Below the pieces are notes generated by a model. It did not search any database, was not told where the DNA came from, and worked only from the letters and a program-made list of their open reading frames with translations. From contig JAPEVF010000191.1 of NCBI GenBank assembly GCA_029747585.1, forward strand, positions 1 to 64,000: a DNA stretch of 64,000 nucleotides, in the 5' to 3' direction. This document shows positions 11,613 through 21,177 of this stretch, one piece after another (position 1 is the stretch's first letter; each line of letters opens with the position of its first letter). The DNA comes from Pleurotus djamor (Eukaryota > Basidiomycota > Agaricomycetes > Agaricales > Pleurotaceae). Made by a program: the position numbers and the translations under genes.

Positions 11613-12163
11613 GTTTCTGTGCTGGGTCCTATCAGCGGATAATTCGTAATTTTCCAACCGTTCGGAAGGTTCTATTCCTATCTTTTTCTCACTAGGTTCT
11701 CATGCTCTATGCGTCTTTTTGTTTGTCTACCCCATTAATCTCAATGACTCGTGCTGTGAATCTCATTGTACCTATCCCCCATTTAACGTCTTCTCCAGGA
11801 GTTATAGCAGGGGAGGGTCTTCCCAAGAGAAGGCTGACTCAGTGGCACCAAGACTCGATACCGCCCTGCTCAAGGGTACCCTCTTTTCGTCTTTGCCTCC
11901 TGTGTGAAACTCTGGAGGTCAAAAATTATCCTCCGCGCGGAGGGCGGGCGCTACTGACCACCCCCCAGGGGAGACGCAGGTTAGGACGCTGCTAGGCAGA
12001 AGGGTTTAAGCATTGTAAAGTATATTCGATATCATCCCACTGAAGAGTACCTTGTCGAGGGTGTCATGAGATGCTTCGTGAAGCAATCGTACATTCTATG
12101 GGGCAGGACAGGAAAAGCAACCACTAGTTCTTAGTGATAGAGAGTTAAGTGGGTTAAGTAAAG
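11613..12163. other. intergenic, nothing recognised
   Basis: This holds the downstream flanks of the coiled-coil gene (+) and of the P-loop gene (-), which are tail-to-tail. It has no open frame with coding character and no repeat that I can see. Confidence 0.5.
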
Positions 12164-13207
12164 TCAGTAACGACGTTTTAGTATATCCGAAAGAGCGCTC
12201 GATGAACGCTGAAAGCTAGATCTCTCATGCGCCTTACACAACGATCTCATTATATCTCGATCATCCGGACCGAATGCAAAATACGCTTTTACGAATTTGT
12301 CAGGAGTGACACGTTTTCCATTGATAAGGATGAGTTTATGTCTAAGGTAAGGGTAAGGGGGAGAGGATTACGGTATTTTTAAATGGTGCTTACAAGTATT
12401 TTCGTAGCTCTCTACGACCCCGTGGTTTCATTGGCAATCCGTTAAGGTGGTTATCGTTGAGCAGAATTTCGTGGTTAAAGCCCGATGCCGACGAAGCGTA
12501 GACAACGAACAACTCGGGTACTAGGAGCTCAAGCGGAAGGTCGACGTAACCATTCTTGGGCGGAGCGACGAGTACCCAGGGTCTTGGGGAGTCGGGTGGA
12601 AATAGAGGTTGCAAGCAAGTTTTGTAGCCATCGAATGATGGTCGTGTGTAGACCCCCTCAGGGTGGATGAGAAATACCATTCCTACGAAGTTGAAATAAA
12701 GGAACGTCTTGCGTTGGTGAATAAGTGTCGCCATGATGAATATGAGCAGACACGATTTTCCTACAGTGAGAGGATTATGGTATCAGATTTAACCAACTCT
12801 AAAGTGATCATTCAAAGAGGGAAACGGAATGACAACTCACCAGAGCCCGACGAACCTTCCAAGCGATGGCCTTGACATGGATTAAGCGTGTCGGACGACG
12901 ATGACGTGAGCTGCTCGAGTAGATTCACCATCTCAGGTCGTATGATGATGCGGCAATTCGTGAGTACTAGGTGACATGTTTCGCCGCGCAATGTGTCGCC
13001 GATGTCTATGATCTCTCCGACATCGTGTGCACTACTACGTCCGAGGCATTCTCTGTGGAAAGGGATCCATGCAGAGTGGGCTGGCTCAGCTTCCCATCCA
13101 AGTTCGCTGAGCTGGGTAGAGACGGCAGACATGGGGGGAACAAGTCGTTGACATTGTGCATTTTCCTCAGACACTTCATAGTTTTTTTCTTGAACAATCA
13201 CAGCCAT
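12164..13207 (-). CDS. P-loop NTPase, RHS/Crinkler-type, short form, three exons
   Basis: Exons are 13207-12841, 12760-12394 and 12341-12164, giving 303 aa. Neither exon end is obvious until spliced: joining exons 1 and 2 creates a perfect Walker A, GSSGSGKS (residues 118-125), with the glycine before Lys split by the intron. A conserved lead-in (IIIRPEMVNLLEQL) precedes it, and after it come a hydrophobic strand and FLIHPEGVY. This order is typical of the RHS (retrotransposon hot spot) and Crinkler ATPase domains common in Agaricomycete genomes. The third exon (FVKAYFAFGPDDRDIMRSL) matches the 'FGP-x-R' region of such proteins. Family members are usually two to three times longer, so this copy looks truncated after the ATPase core or is a short paralogue. 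The upstream frame to 13267 opens only with GTG, hence the ATG at 13207. Cellular role unknown. Confidence 0.6.
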
Positions 13208-14242
13208 CTTCCGCGTCTCCACAAAGGTCCCGACGCATCCAACGCACTGCCTTCTGGTGGTATCCACTTCCGATCCCCTGTCTTGCGCACTGGTATCCAG
13301 GTGATGTCATCGCTCCATGCGCTATGCAGCCGATTTAGAAGTGAGAATAGCCTAGTCGCTTCCGCTACCAGCCTGAGCTAAGGAGGCGTATTGTCTAAGT
13401 TGAACGTCCGGGTGGCTTGTACCTTCGAATGGGACGAAGTATCTCGTTGAGACATAGCCTGATGAGCCCCCACATCGATCTTAGAATATAGCTTACAGGC
13501 GGCGGCCTTGAGGCGCGAATAGACGTTCCAATCTGCATATCGGGGAGCCGCAAGACCCTCGTAACGCTTAATTCCAGGATGATTTGGATTTTGATTTCGC
13601 TCGAAATTCCATCCGAATCAAATCCTAGCCTTGATATCCCCACCTTTTGCAGTGATTTCGACAGATTCGAGGTTGATTCGAGGCGGATTTGAGGTAACGG
13701 TCGGACGCTGCCGAGCGGAGCTTTAACACGTCCCCTTGGATCTGCCATCGCTAGTCAGCCCAGTTCCGGCCATGTCGTTATTCCTCCCGCACAGACACTC
13801 AGATGTACCTTCAAGTATTTAGTCATTTAGAAAGATATATTTACGGGTACCATGCACATACATTTATCTTAGATGGGCAGAACCTCGTTCAGGGGCTATA
13901 CAATTCCCGATTCATCCAGCGCATTCAGCGCCCGTAGCCGAAATCGCGCTGCCAAAGCGCACTTTGCCAAGAGGTGACCAAGAGGTGACCAAATCTACCA
14001 CGGAATCAAGTCCAAATCATTTCCTTTGAACAACCCTATTGACACTTCGTGTTATCAGTGATTGTACCCGTTCCACTCCCGTATTGAGCATTTCGAATTC
14101 GAACAACCAGATCACGACCCAACCCGTCACCGTATCCGCATGCGCACAGTGCTCATAACGAGAAGTCCCTTTGACGCGGAACAAAGGGTTTCGTCCTGCG
14201 GTCCCAGCCACGTGAAAACCTGACCGAAGGTTCTGTGCCACT
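13208..14242. other. intergenic with a small direct repeat
   Basis: A 117-codon minus frame (13748-13395) has little coding character. An 11-bp unit (AAGAGGTGACC) occurs twice in tandem near 13970-13991. A TTTAAATA motif at about 14263-14270 could serve the F-box gene that starts at 14315. Confidence 0.4.
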
Positions 14243-14314
14243 ATGGTGGCCACTCTCAAGGGCCATTTAAATAGCACGACCACTGGTCAATGGTCCCCTT
14301 CACTTCTCTCTTCG

Positions 14315-15573
14315 ATGACTACCACTCAAAAATCGTCCTCAAACTTCAATGCCCTCCCCGGCGGTCTCATCCTCCATATCCTTGAATACCTTCCATTCGA
14401 GACTCAGCGCTCTCTTTCCATGGCATCAAGACGCTTCCGGACCGCTAGCTTACCCGTCATCTTCGCCTCGATCAGAGCTCGCACTCGAGGGGATACTTTC
14501 AGGCTCTTCCAGGGTCTCGGCCGCGTCGACCCTCCAACTTGGATAACGTTCGTCAAATCCCTCAAGATCGATATTCCACTCTGGGAAGTCTCGCAGGCTC
14601 TTCCCCGGAGCTGCAAATGGAAAATTCAACGCGATCCGGAGCAGTATACGCGTGGTGTCTTGATGAGCAAAGATTATATCGGGATTCTGGCCAATCTCGA
14701 GCGGATCGAGTTCAATCACACGAGTCATACGGACGACGAGCTTATGACGATCGATTATATTCTGCGAACGCAGAAGCTGAGTGCGTTGAAGCATTTTGTG
14801 TACAAGTCTGTTCATGCCTACGTACCTGGTCTGACGTTCTCGACTCTGGACGACTTTGTACACCGACACTCTCAGCTGGTTACTCTGGAGCTACCCATCA
14901 GCGTCGTGGTCTCGCCGAATCATATCCACCTTGATCAGCTGGTGAAATACTCGGGCTCGCCGGTTTTCTTCAATAATATCATCCGAGCACCGCGTCTGGC
15001 GCATGTGAGGTTTTTGGTGGTCCCGAAGTTCCCGGCTAGGGAGATTACGAGGTCTATTCGTGCGCTGGCTACCGCTTCGTCGGTGGTTAGGATATTGCAG
15101 TGCGATTTGGGGAATGGGTTGAATATGGAGTACATCGAGGCCGCGGCGTGTAATCTGCGAAATTTGGAGGTGCTTCAGGTGAAGTGGCATGTGGATAATT
15201 CGTTCAATTCGAAGGTATGAGATTCCACCCTCCGTTCGACGTGAAGAATATGTGTATCTGACTGTTGTATCCTACTCTCAGTCTAGCATACGGCTGTTCG
15301 GCGCTCTGTTGATGCGTCTAAGGTGCTTGAAAGAGTTCGACGTCGAAGGACATGTACCTCTCGGAGAAAGGAAGCCAACGACGCAAGTGGCGAGGTCCTT
15401 GTCGCGGTACTGTCCCACGCTCATGTCTTGTGGATGGCGTGCGTAACCCCATTCCCCATTTTTTTTTGTGTTTTCGGGTGACTCATGCATGATTTCGCTC
15501 TCTCTCAGTATCAGAATGCTTTACGCGGGCGGACTTTTATGAACCGTGGATTCAGAGGCATCGTTGGAAGTAA
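14315..15573 (+). CDS. F-box protein, three exons
   Basis: Exons are 14315-15214, 15282-15438 and 15509-15573, giving 373 aa; all junctions are in frame, and the last short exon ends FYEPWIQRHRWK. An F-box lies at about residues 13-45 (LPGGLILHILEYLPFETQRSLSM, then a conserved RRFR). F-box proteins bind Skp1 and choose substrates for SCF ubiquitin ligases. The rest is leucine-rich and irregular, like the degenerate LRR-like tails of basidiomycete F-box proteins. An in-frame ATG at 14243 would add 24 residues; I prefer 14315 because the F-box then sits near the N-terminus. The substrate is unknown; these families expand and diverge quickly in mushrooms. Confidence 0.8.
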
Positions 15574-15994
15574 AGTCTGCGACGTGATTGTAGCTTACTT
15601 TAAACGTCTCATGTAAATTCTACACTATGTGCTGTATCATACCTTATCCCTTTGGCTCTCATCCACCGACTCGATTCCTCAAACCGGTCCCGTTGACAGC
15701 GTCACTTGTACTCTCTGGAGTAGTACAATGTCGTATTCAGCTCACCGAAAGTGAACCTTCCTCGTTTAGCTTGTGCAGGCTACCCCCTTTTCTGCGGACC
15801 GCTTCCTGGCTGTCACTGAGTCTGCTAGCTTCATATGTTCATCCCTCGGATGTTGCTGTTACGATGAAGGTGTTGACCATAGTCCCCTGACCTCCTGAAA
15901 CCAAGAGGAGCGTCAGTCACATGGTTGGTTTATCCGTTTCCGGTTGCACGTGGCTGTGCAGCGTTATTCTTGCTTCCCTCCACTATCAAATGGC
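15574..15994. other. intergenic spacer
   Basis: Spacer and likely promoter between the F-box gene and the Rab-type gene on the same strand. No gene seen. Confidence 0.5.
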
Positions 15995-17291
15995 ATGCTC
16001 ACCGTCAAACTCGTCGTAATTGGGGCCTCTGGCGTCGGTAAAACAAGTCTTCGGACGCAGTATATAACGGGGCAGTTTTCCTCGGGATATCGTGCCACAA
16101 TTGGCGCCGATTTTATCTCAAAAACCCTCCCACATCCTTGGAAACCAGATGAGTCAGTAACGTTACAGATTTGGGTCAATTGTTGTGCGTTTCTTCGGTC
16201 AATACGACGTGCTGATGTTTTTCTTGCTTTTGGTGTAGGATACGGCTGGCCAGGAAAGGTTTTCTAGCCTATCTTCGGCGTTTTTTCGAGGTGCCGATGC
16301 GGTCATTCTCATGTTCGATGTCAACAAGCCCGAGACCTTGGAGGCATTGAAGAAATGGTGGGGGGAGTTCTGCGAACGGGCGCCACTGACTGAGGAGGAC
16401 GTAGGCGAGTTTTGCTGCGCTGTCGTGGGGAATAAGGTGGATCTGGTTGGGACGGATCTTGGCGCGCCGGAGGGAATTTCTACCTCGCAGGCATGGCATC
16501 TCATCCATGAGATTATGCCCAGCACATCGCGACCACCAACGCCCGAGGCACTGACGGCCTCACCGACCACAGCGATACCACCATTGCCGCCCCCTTCGGA
16601 ACCGAGTAGCACGCCACCAAGCTCAACCGCTTCCATCGCCATCCAACCCCGGGTCTCCTACTCGCCAAAACGAGGACTCTCCCAACCTCGTTCTCGCTCC
16701 TCGTCGCGTTTCTATGGAACAATGTCCACCACTCGTTCGACCACCACGATATACCACACGCCTGCGTCCTCGGTGTCGGACGTCTTCCATTCCGCTCGTA
16801 CCTCCCCAGAACCAAGTCGAGGGTCGTCCCTGATCTCGTCTTTCCGTGCTACGAGCCCACATTCTGTGAGATCCCGACGGAACACAGCCTTTTCAGACGC
16901 CAGCTCGGGATCTGACAGCGGTGTGACTATAACGCCCAGCCTGTTTGCTAGGGAGCAGCAGAACGCGAACGCTTCCACGTTTTCTCTCTCCACGACCCCC
17001 GCTGCCGATGACGAATTGACGCCACCAGCTGGGTCACGCCAGACGCTGCCGCTGTCACCTCTGCGTGGACCACGGCTGTTCTATACCTCGGCCAAGTCAG
17101 GTGACGGGGTCAAGGATGTTTTCGAGTATGTTGCGGAGAGAGTAGCTCGGAAATGGGAGTATGAGGAGGCGCTGGAGGCTCGTCGGTTACACATGAGAGA
17201 GGCTAGCGCAGCTGAGACCATTCGGGTCGGCTTGCATAATTCTAGCAGATGGAGTCGGTTTGGGAACAAAAATCGGACGTGTTGTACTTGA
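15995..17291 (+). CDS. Rab-family small GTPase with a long Ser/Pro insertion
   Basis: Exons are 15995-16174 and 16239-17291, giving 410 aa, about twice a normal Rab. All five G motifs are present: G1 GASGVGKT (residues about 9-16), the switch I Thr in RATIGADF, G3 DTAGQE (61-66), G4 NKVD (125-128) and G5 TSAKS (343-347). The C-terminus is RTCCT, an XXCCX pattern for double geranylgeranylation. IGADF and the WDTAGQERF context point to the Rab7/Ypt7 neighbourhood, so a role in endosome or vacuole traffic is plausible. Between G4 and G5, where Rabs have about 30 residues, there are about 214. The extra part is Ser/Thr/Pro/Arg-rich and looks disordered. It is encoded in the same exon as G3-G5, so it is not a retained intron. 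The ATG at 15995 gives a 5-residue lead before the first strand; the alternative upstream start is TTG only. Confidence 0.88.
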
Positions 17292-17695
17292 GATGTTTAT
17301 CATATGGGTATTTTTATTTCGTTCATTATTACTGGATGTTTCGTATGTCTTTCTCTCTGTTACGTATATAATCGCTCAATTCCATCCTTGTTTTCTTCTG
17401 CAGTTTCTATGGATGCTGAAATCAAGACTGGGCACAGACGTTCAACGTTCAACGTTGATTGCTTATCGCCGACCTTGCACTCACATGTCCCCAACGGGCT
17501 CCTGATGCTTCACAACGCCGAGCTCTATGGGCAGCCGTCGCATGGCGGTTGCTTGAGCGGGACTTGCATATGTTTGCGTGGATGTGTTTGTACCATTGGC
17601 TGGGCCATTTCGATCGGCGCAGCCACTTTCCTTTGCTCTCTCCTCATCGTTCTTCCTCCCAACACGCCCACGCTGGAACGTTTCTACGGTCGGAC
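17292..17695. other. intergenic, pyrimidine-rich promoter region
   Basis: The 400-nt gap between the Rab-type and GH71 genes. A TTCAACG repeat ends in the palindrome TCAACGTTGA near 17450. The same ten bases occur near 60177. Confidence 0.4.
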
Positions 17696-19500
17696 ATGAA
17701 TCTTCACCTGTATATCCTTTTTCTTTTCTCCTTATTCGCGGTTGCCTTCGCTTTGGAAGCCGCCCAGGATATTCTCCCGCTTAGCGTGCCCGTCATGTCA
17801 GAGCCGTCGACGCCTCTCCCTATCATCCCACACGATGCTCCACCCAATTCGTCTCCAAACACGCCAGACCTAGATGACTTATCCCCTGGGATCACGCCCA
17901 AGCCGATCTATCCCTACCCTGAACAACTCGCACAGAAGAAATTCGTCGTCGCTCATTTCATGGTTGGGAATACGGCGCCTTACACTCACGCCGACTGGCT
18001 CTCTGGTGCGTTTTATATGACTCCCCCGTGGTCTTTTGGGCTAATTAACATATCGCCTTTAGCCTTTATCCTCGCAGCATCGAAGGGTTTCGACGCGTTT
18101 GCTCTAAACGTCGGGCAAGAACAGTATCAGCAGGATCAGGTGGCAAAGGCGTTCGAAGCGGTTCTTGGCGCACCTCCAGGCTTCCAGCTGTTCATGTCCC
18201 TTGATATGACATCGATACCTTGCATGAAAGCGTCGGATAGACTACTTGTCGCGCATTACAAGCAATACCTCAAGCATTCAAGATATTTCCGCTATGGAGG
18301 TGGTCCCCTTGTCTCTACGTTTTCCGGTCAAGATTGTCTGTTCGGTGAGAAAAACGTGGATGCGGGTTGGACATCTGCTTTGAAAACTTTGCTGGTACCT
18401 CAAGTCACCTTCCTTCCCGCTTTCTTCATTGATCCTGCGTCGTATCACAATCATACCCGCCTAAATGGGGCATTTGAAGTAAGTCATACCTTCCTCCTTC
18501 GCAGTGTAGTCACTGAACCAACTTGTTAGTGGAACTCAGGCTGGCCACTGGGCAATGGCGATATCAATTTCAATGGTGATTCCTACTCTGTCTCAAAGCT
18601 AGGCGGGCGGCCGTACATGGCGGCCGTCTCCCCTTGGTTCTTCACGGTAAGTCATGAACCGCTCCCTTGTCCTTATGGTCCGTCGTTCTGAAAAAGTAGG
18701 ATAGCATTATGGTCGCGATAGCTGGAATAAGAATTTTATCTATCGGACGGAGAACTGGCATCTCTCCTCCCGCTGGGAACAGGTCATTGCAAACAGGAAG
18801 GTCGTAGACCTGGTCGAGGTGATCACATGGAACGACTACGGTGAATCTCACTATATCGGGCCCATTGCTGGAGACCAACCGAACTCCCAGGCTTGGGTCG
18901 ATGGGTATGATCATCAAGGTCAGTTCGTCCTCCCTCTTGGTAGCGCTGTTACTCATATGCTCTTCACAGCATGGCTAGACCTGATAGCTTACTACATCGT
19001 TGCGTACAAGTCTGGCGTATATGCCGTTCCGACAATCGACCGGATATTTATGTGGGGACGGCTGTACCCAAGAGGTGCAGACTGCGAAGACCATGTTCCA
19101 AGGCCTGTTCGTTGGGATTGGGTAAGTCCATTCAGTCTTTCCATCTCAAAACCCAGCATTAACTGGAAGCTTGATTGTTCCTTAGGCTGAGGACACGATC
19201 TATACGGTCGTGCTTGCGACGGCACCAGCGGCCTTGACGATTTCGTGTGGAAAATCTACTCAGACTACGGATGTGGGTCTTGGTGTTAGTAAAGTCAAGT
19301 TCCCTTTCCCGTCGCCGCTGCGTGAAGCGTGTAGTATGGTTGCGACCTTGTCTAGGGCTGGTGTTACGACTTTGGAGTTCGAGCCGAGGGGATTCACGTT
19401 GTCACCACGATCGACGAGGGGGTATAACTTCAACGCATTCGTCGCTGCGTCTCCGGCTGGACACTCTACCATACCTGCTGAACGTCAGGATGTTCTATAA
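17696..19500 (+). CDS. secreted glycoside hydrolase family 71 (alpha-1,3-glucanase, mutanase), six exons
   Basis: Exons are 17696-18005, 18063-18478, 18530-18646, 18705-18918, 18970-19121 and 19186-19500, giving 507 aa. Residues 1-20 form a signal peptide and 25-78 a Pro/Ser-rich linker. The GH71 domain starts at about 81 with KKFVVAHFMVGNT. It continues with the family hallmarks KGFDAFALNVG, FMSLDM, FFIDPASY, MAAVSPWFFTHYG and VEVITWNDYGESHYIGP (W323-H330). The C-terminal exon is the family's beta-rich tail. GH71 enzymes hydrolyse alpha-1,3-glucan, a main polymer of fungal cell walls, so wall remodelling or mycoparasitism/mycophagy is expected outside the cell. No CBM24 module follows. All junctions keep the frame. 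The gene runs tail-to-tail into the acidic protein gene with a 309-nt gap. Confidence 0.93.
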
Positions 19501-19809
19501 TCTGTAGTCTATGCCTATCTGTAAAAACATACATCTTGCGAATTTGTATCATCAAACCTACTATGAAATCGTAGCATAAACACTGTAAGGTATGGGACTT
19601 AGAGTAGGACGTGGACTGAAGAAATAGGGCAATACGACGTACGAACGAAAGCACATAGTATAAAGGAGACTAGTTGGATTCATATGTGTGGATTTGTGGA
19701 TGGAATTAGGGTACAAGAGGACAATTGAAAAATGAAAGGATGGCGCTACGAACGGTGGTGAATGAACGGATGAAAATTTCTGAAAAGTCCAACGGAAGAC
19801 GAAGACCAA

Positions 19810-21177
19810 TCACTCTTCACGGTGGCTGCGCCTGCGGACACGAAGTTCGTCATTTTCTTCTCCGCCCTCCTCATCGACAGCGCGCTTTCGTTTGAGGTCG
19901 GTGGTAGCCGGGGTATAGATAGAGGGGGTGGTCTTGATTTGACAAATAGAGAGATGCGCAGCATCGCCAGTGACGGGATAGGGTTGACCTTGGTTGATCC
20001 TGATCCTCTCGGGAGTGAGGACATGGTCGGCGATGGACGATCCCTGCCCTGTGTTAACTTGAGTGCCTGATGCGGAGGGTATAGCCTGATCGACATCAGG
20101 CATCTCAGCGACCTTTACCACTAGGCGGCGGGCGGCGGTAGTCTTCTGTGAGCTTGAATAGGTGCGAATCTGGCCGCTGCTCGCTAAGGTAGCCGTCCAC
20201 ACTTTTTGAGTAACCAAAGTTCGAGTGTCATCGAGGCAATCGGGTTCATCATCCTTGTCATTGTCATCTTCGTCATCAGATTCGGAGCAGTCGCTCGAAT
20301 CGTCGTCGCCGTCGTATTCATGATCTGAGATCAAGGCAATAAAGTCGGACGAAGCCGTTTCTCCGTCGATTTCACCGTCAAGGGAATTTGCCTGATCCTC
20401 TTCTTCGTCCTCTTCTTCGTCCTCTCCTTCGTCCTCCTCTTCGTCCTCCAATTCCTCAGAGTGCGAGCAATCACTTCTAGAATGTTTGTTACTATGTCGT
20501 AATCCATGGGTGATACGGTTCGAGAGGCGAGGACGGGAAGTGGCGCAACCGTCCTTGTTGATGCGTCGGTTCTGAGCAGCCCTGCTGAGTGCTATATACT
20601 TGAGGGAGTAGTCACTATATCTGTTGGAAAAGGCCGGGATCGATCGTTTGGACCGTTTAACGGGTGGTGAGTTTCCTTTTGGCACGCCAATGTGGCTGGC
20701 TTCCAGGAGAGAACCACTGGTTTGGATGTTCGTTTTGGAGGCGCTGGAAGAGGAGGTGGGTCCTTTGGCTTCCTCCTCGCAATGTTGTATGGAACCGAGG
20801 AGAACTGGGTCGATGACTGGAGACACGACTTCGGGACCAGCAGGCACGGGGGGATACTGAATACAGTCAGAAGTGGCTCTCCCAGGAACGTGGATTCGAC
20901 ACCCGATCGGCCTTAGTCGTGAGCACAGTAACACTGGGGGAAGACCCTCGCGTTCACCCAGGAACTCGTCCTCCGACAAAGTGGGCATGTGTAGTGCTGA
21001 TACGAGTAGATATATTCGAGTTGGTGGTGGTGGGGTAGAAGAGATAAATGCGTTACGCGATAATGTGGTACGGTGTGGTGGTGGGAAGTGGGTAAAGGGA
21101 GAGATGATGGGATGTGGTCGATTGTGGTGTGGTTTAACAGCGCACGTGAACGCGTTGCGCGGTGGCCACTTGAACAT
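19810..21177 (-). CDS. acidic, probably nuclear protein
   Basis: A single-exon frame of 455 aa from the ATG at 21177. An internal ATG at 20988 (MPTLSEDEF) is a strong alternative start, because the first 63 residues are Pro/His/Arg-rich and less protein-like. Features: a basic cluster (PPVKRSKRSIP), a long Asp/Glu tract near residues 240-262, a second acidic run (DGDDDSSDCSESDDEDDNDK), and a C-terminal bipartite-like NLS (DLKRKRAVDEE...RVRRRSHREE). Acid-rich proteins with such ends are often histone-, ribosome-assembly- or transcription-related. No domain is recognised, so the function is open. Confidence 0.6.
   Translation of the reverse strand: MFKWPPRNAFTCAVKPHHNRPHPIISPFTHFPPPHRTTLSRNAFISSTPPPPTRIYLLVSALHMPTLSEDEFLGEREGLPPVLLCSRLRPIGCRIHVPGRATSDCIQYPPVPAGPEVVSPVIDPVLLGSIQHCEEEAKGPTSSSSASKTNIQTSGSLLEASHIGVPKGNSPPVKRSKRSIPAFSNRYSDYSLKYIALSRAAQNRRINKDGCATSRPRLSNRITHGLRHSNKHSRSDCSHSEELEDEEEDEGEDEEEDEEEDQANSLDGEIDGETASSDFIALISDHEYDGDDDSSDCSESDDEDDNDKDDEPDCLDDTRTLVTQKVWTATLASSGQIRTYSSSQKTTAARRLVVKVAEMPDVDQAIPSASGTQVNTGQGSSIADHVLTPERIRINQGQPYPVTGDAAHLSICQIKTTPSIYTPATTDLKRKRAVDEEGGEENDELRVRRRSHREE

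Noticed and set aside
12336..12356. TAAGGG-like run that might be telomere-type repeat
   Set aside because: Only three imperfect units. It is the polypyrimidine tract and acceptor of an intron on the minus strand.
13395..13748. Minus frame upstream of the P-loop gene as a possible first exon
   Set aside because: I found no donor/acceptor pair that joins it in frame to the exon starting at 13207.
20390..20460. CTTCGTCCT tandem repeat as a minisatellite
   Set aside because: It is the coding repeat for the Asp/Glu tract of the acidic protein on the minus strand.
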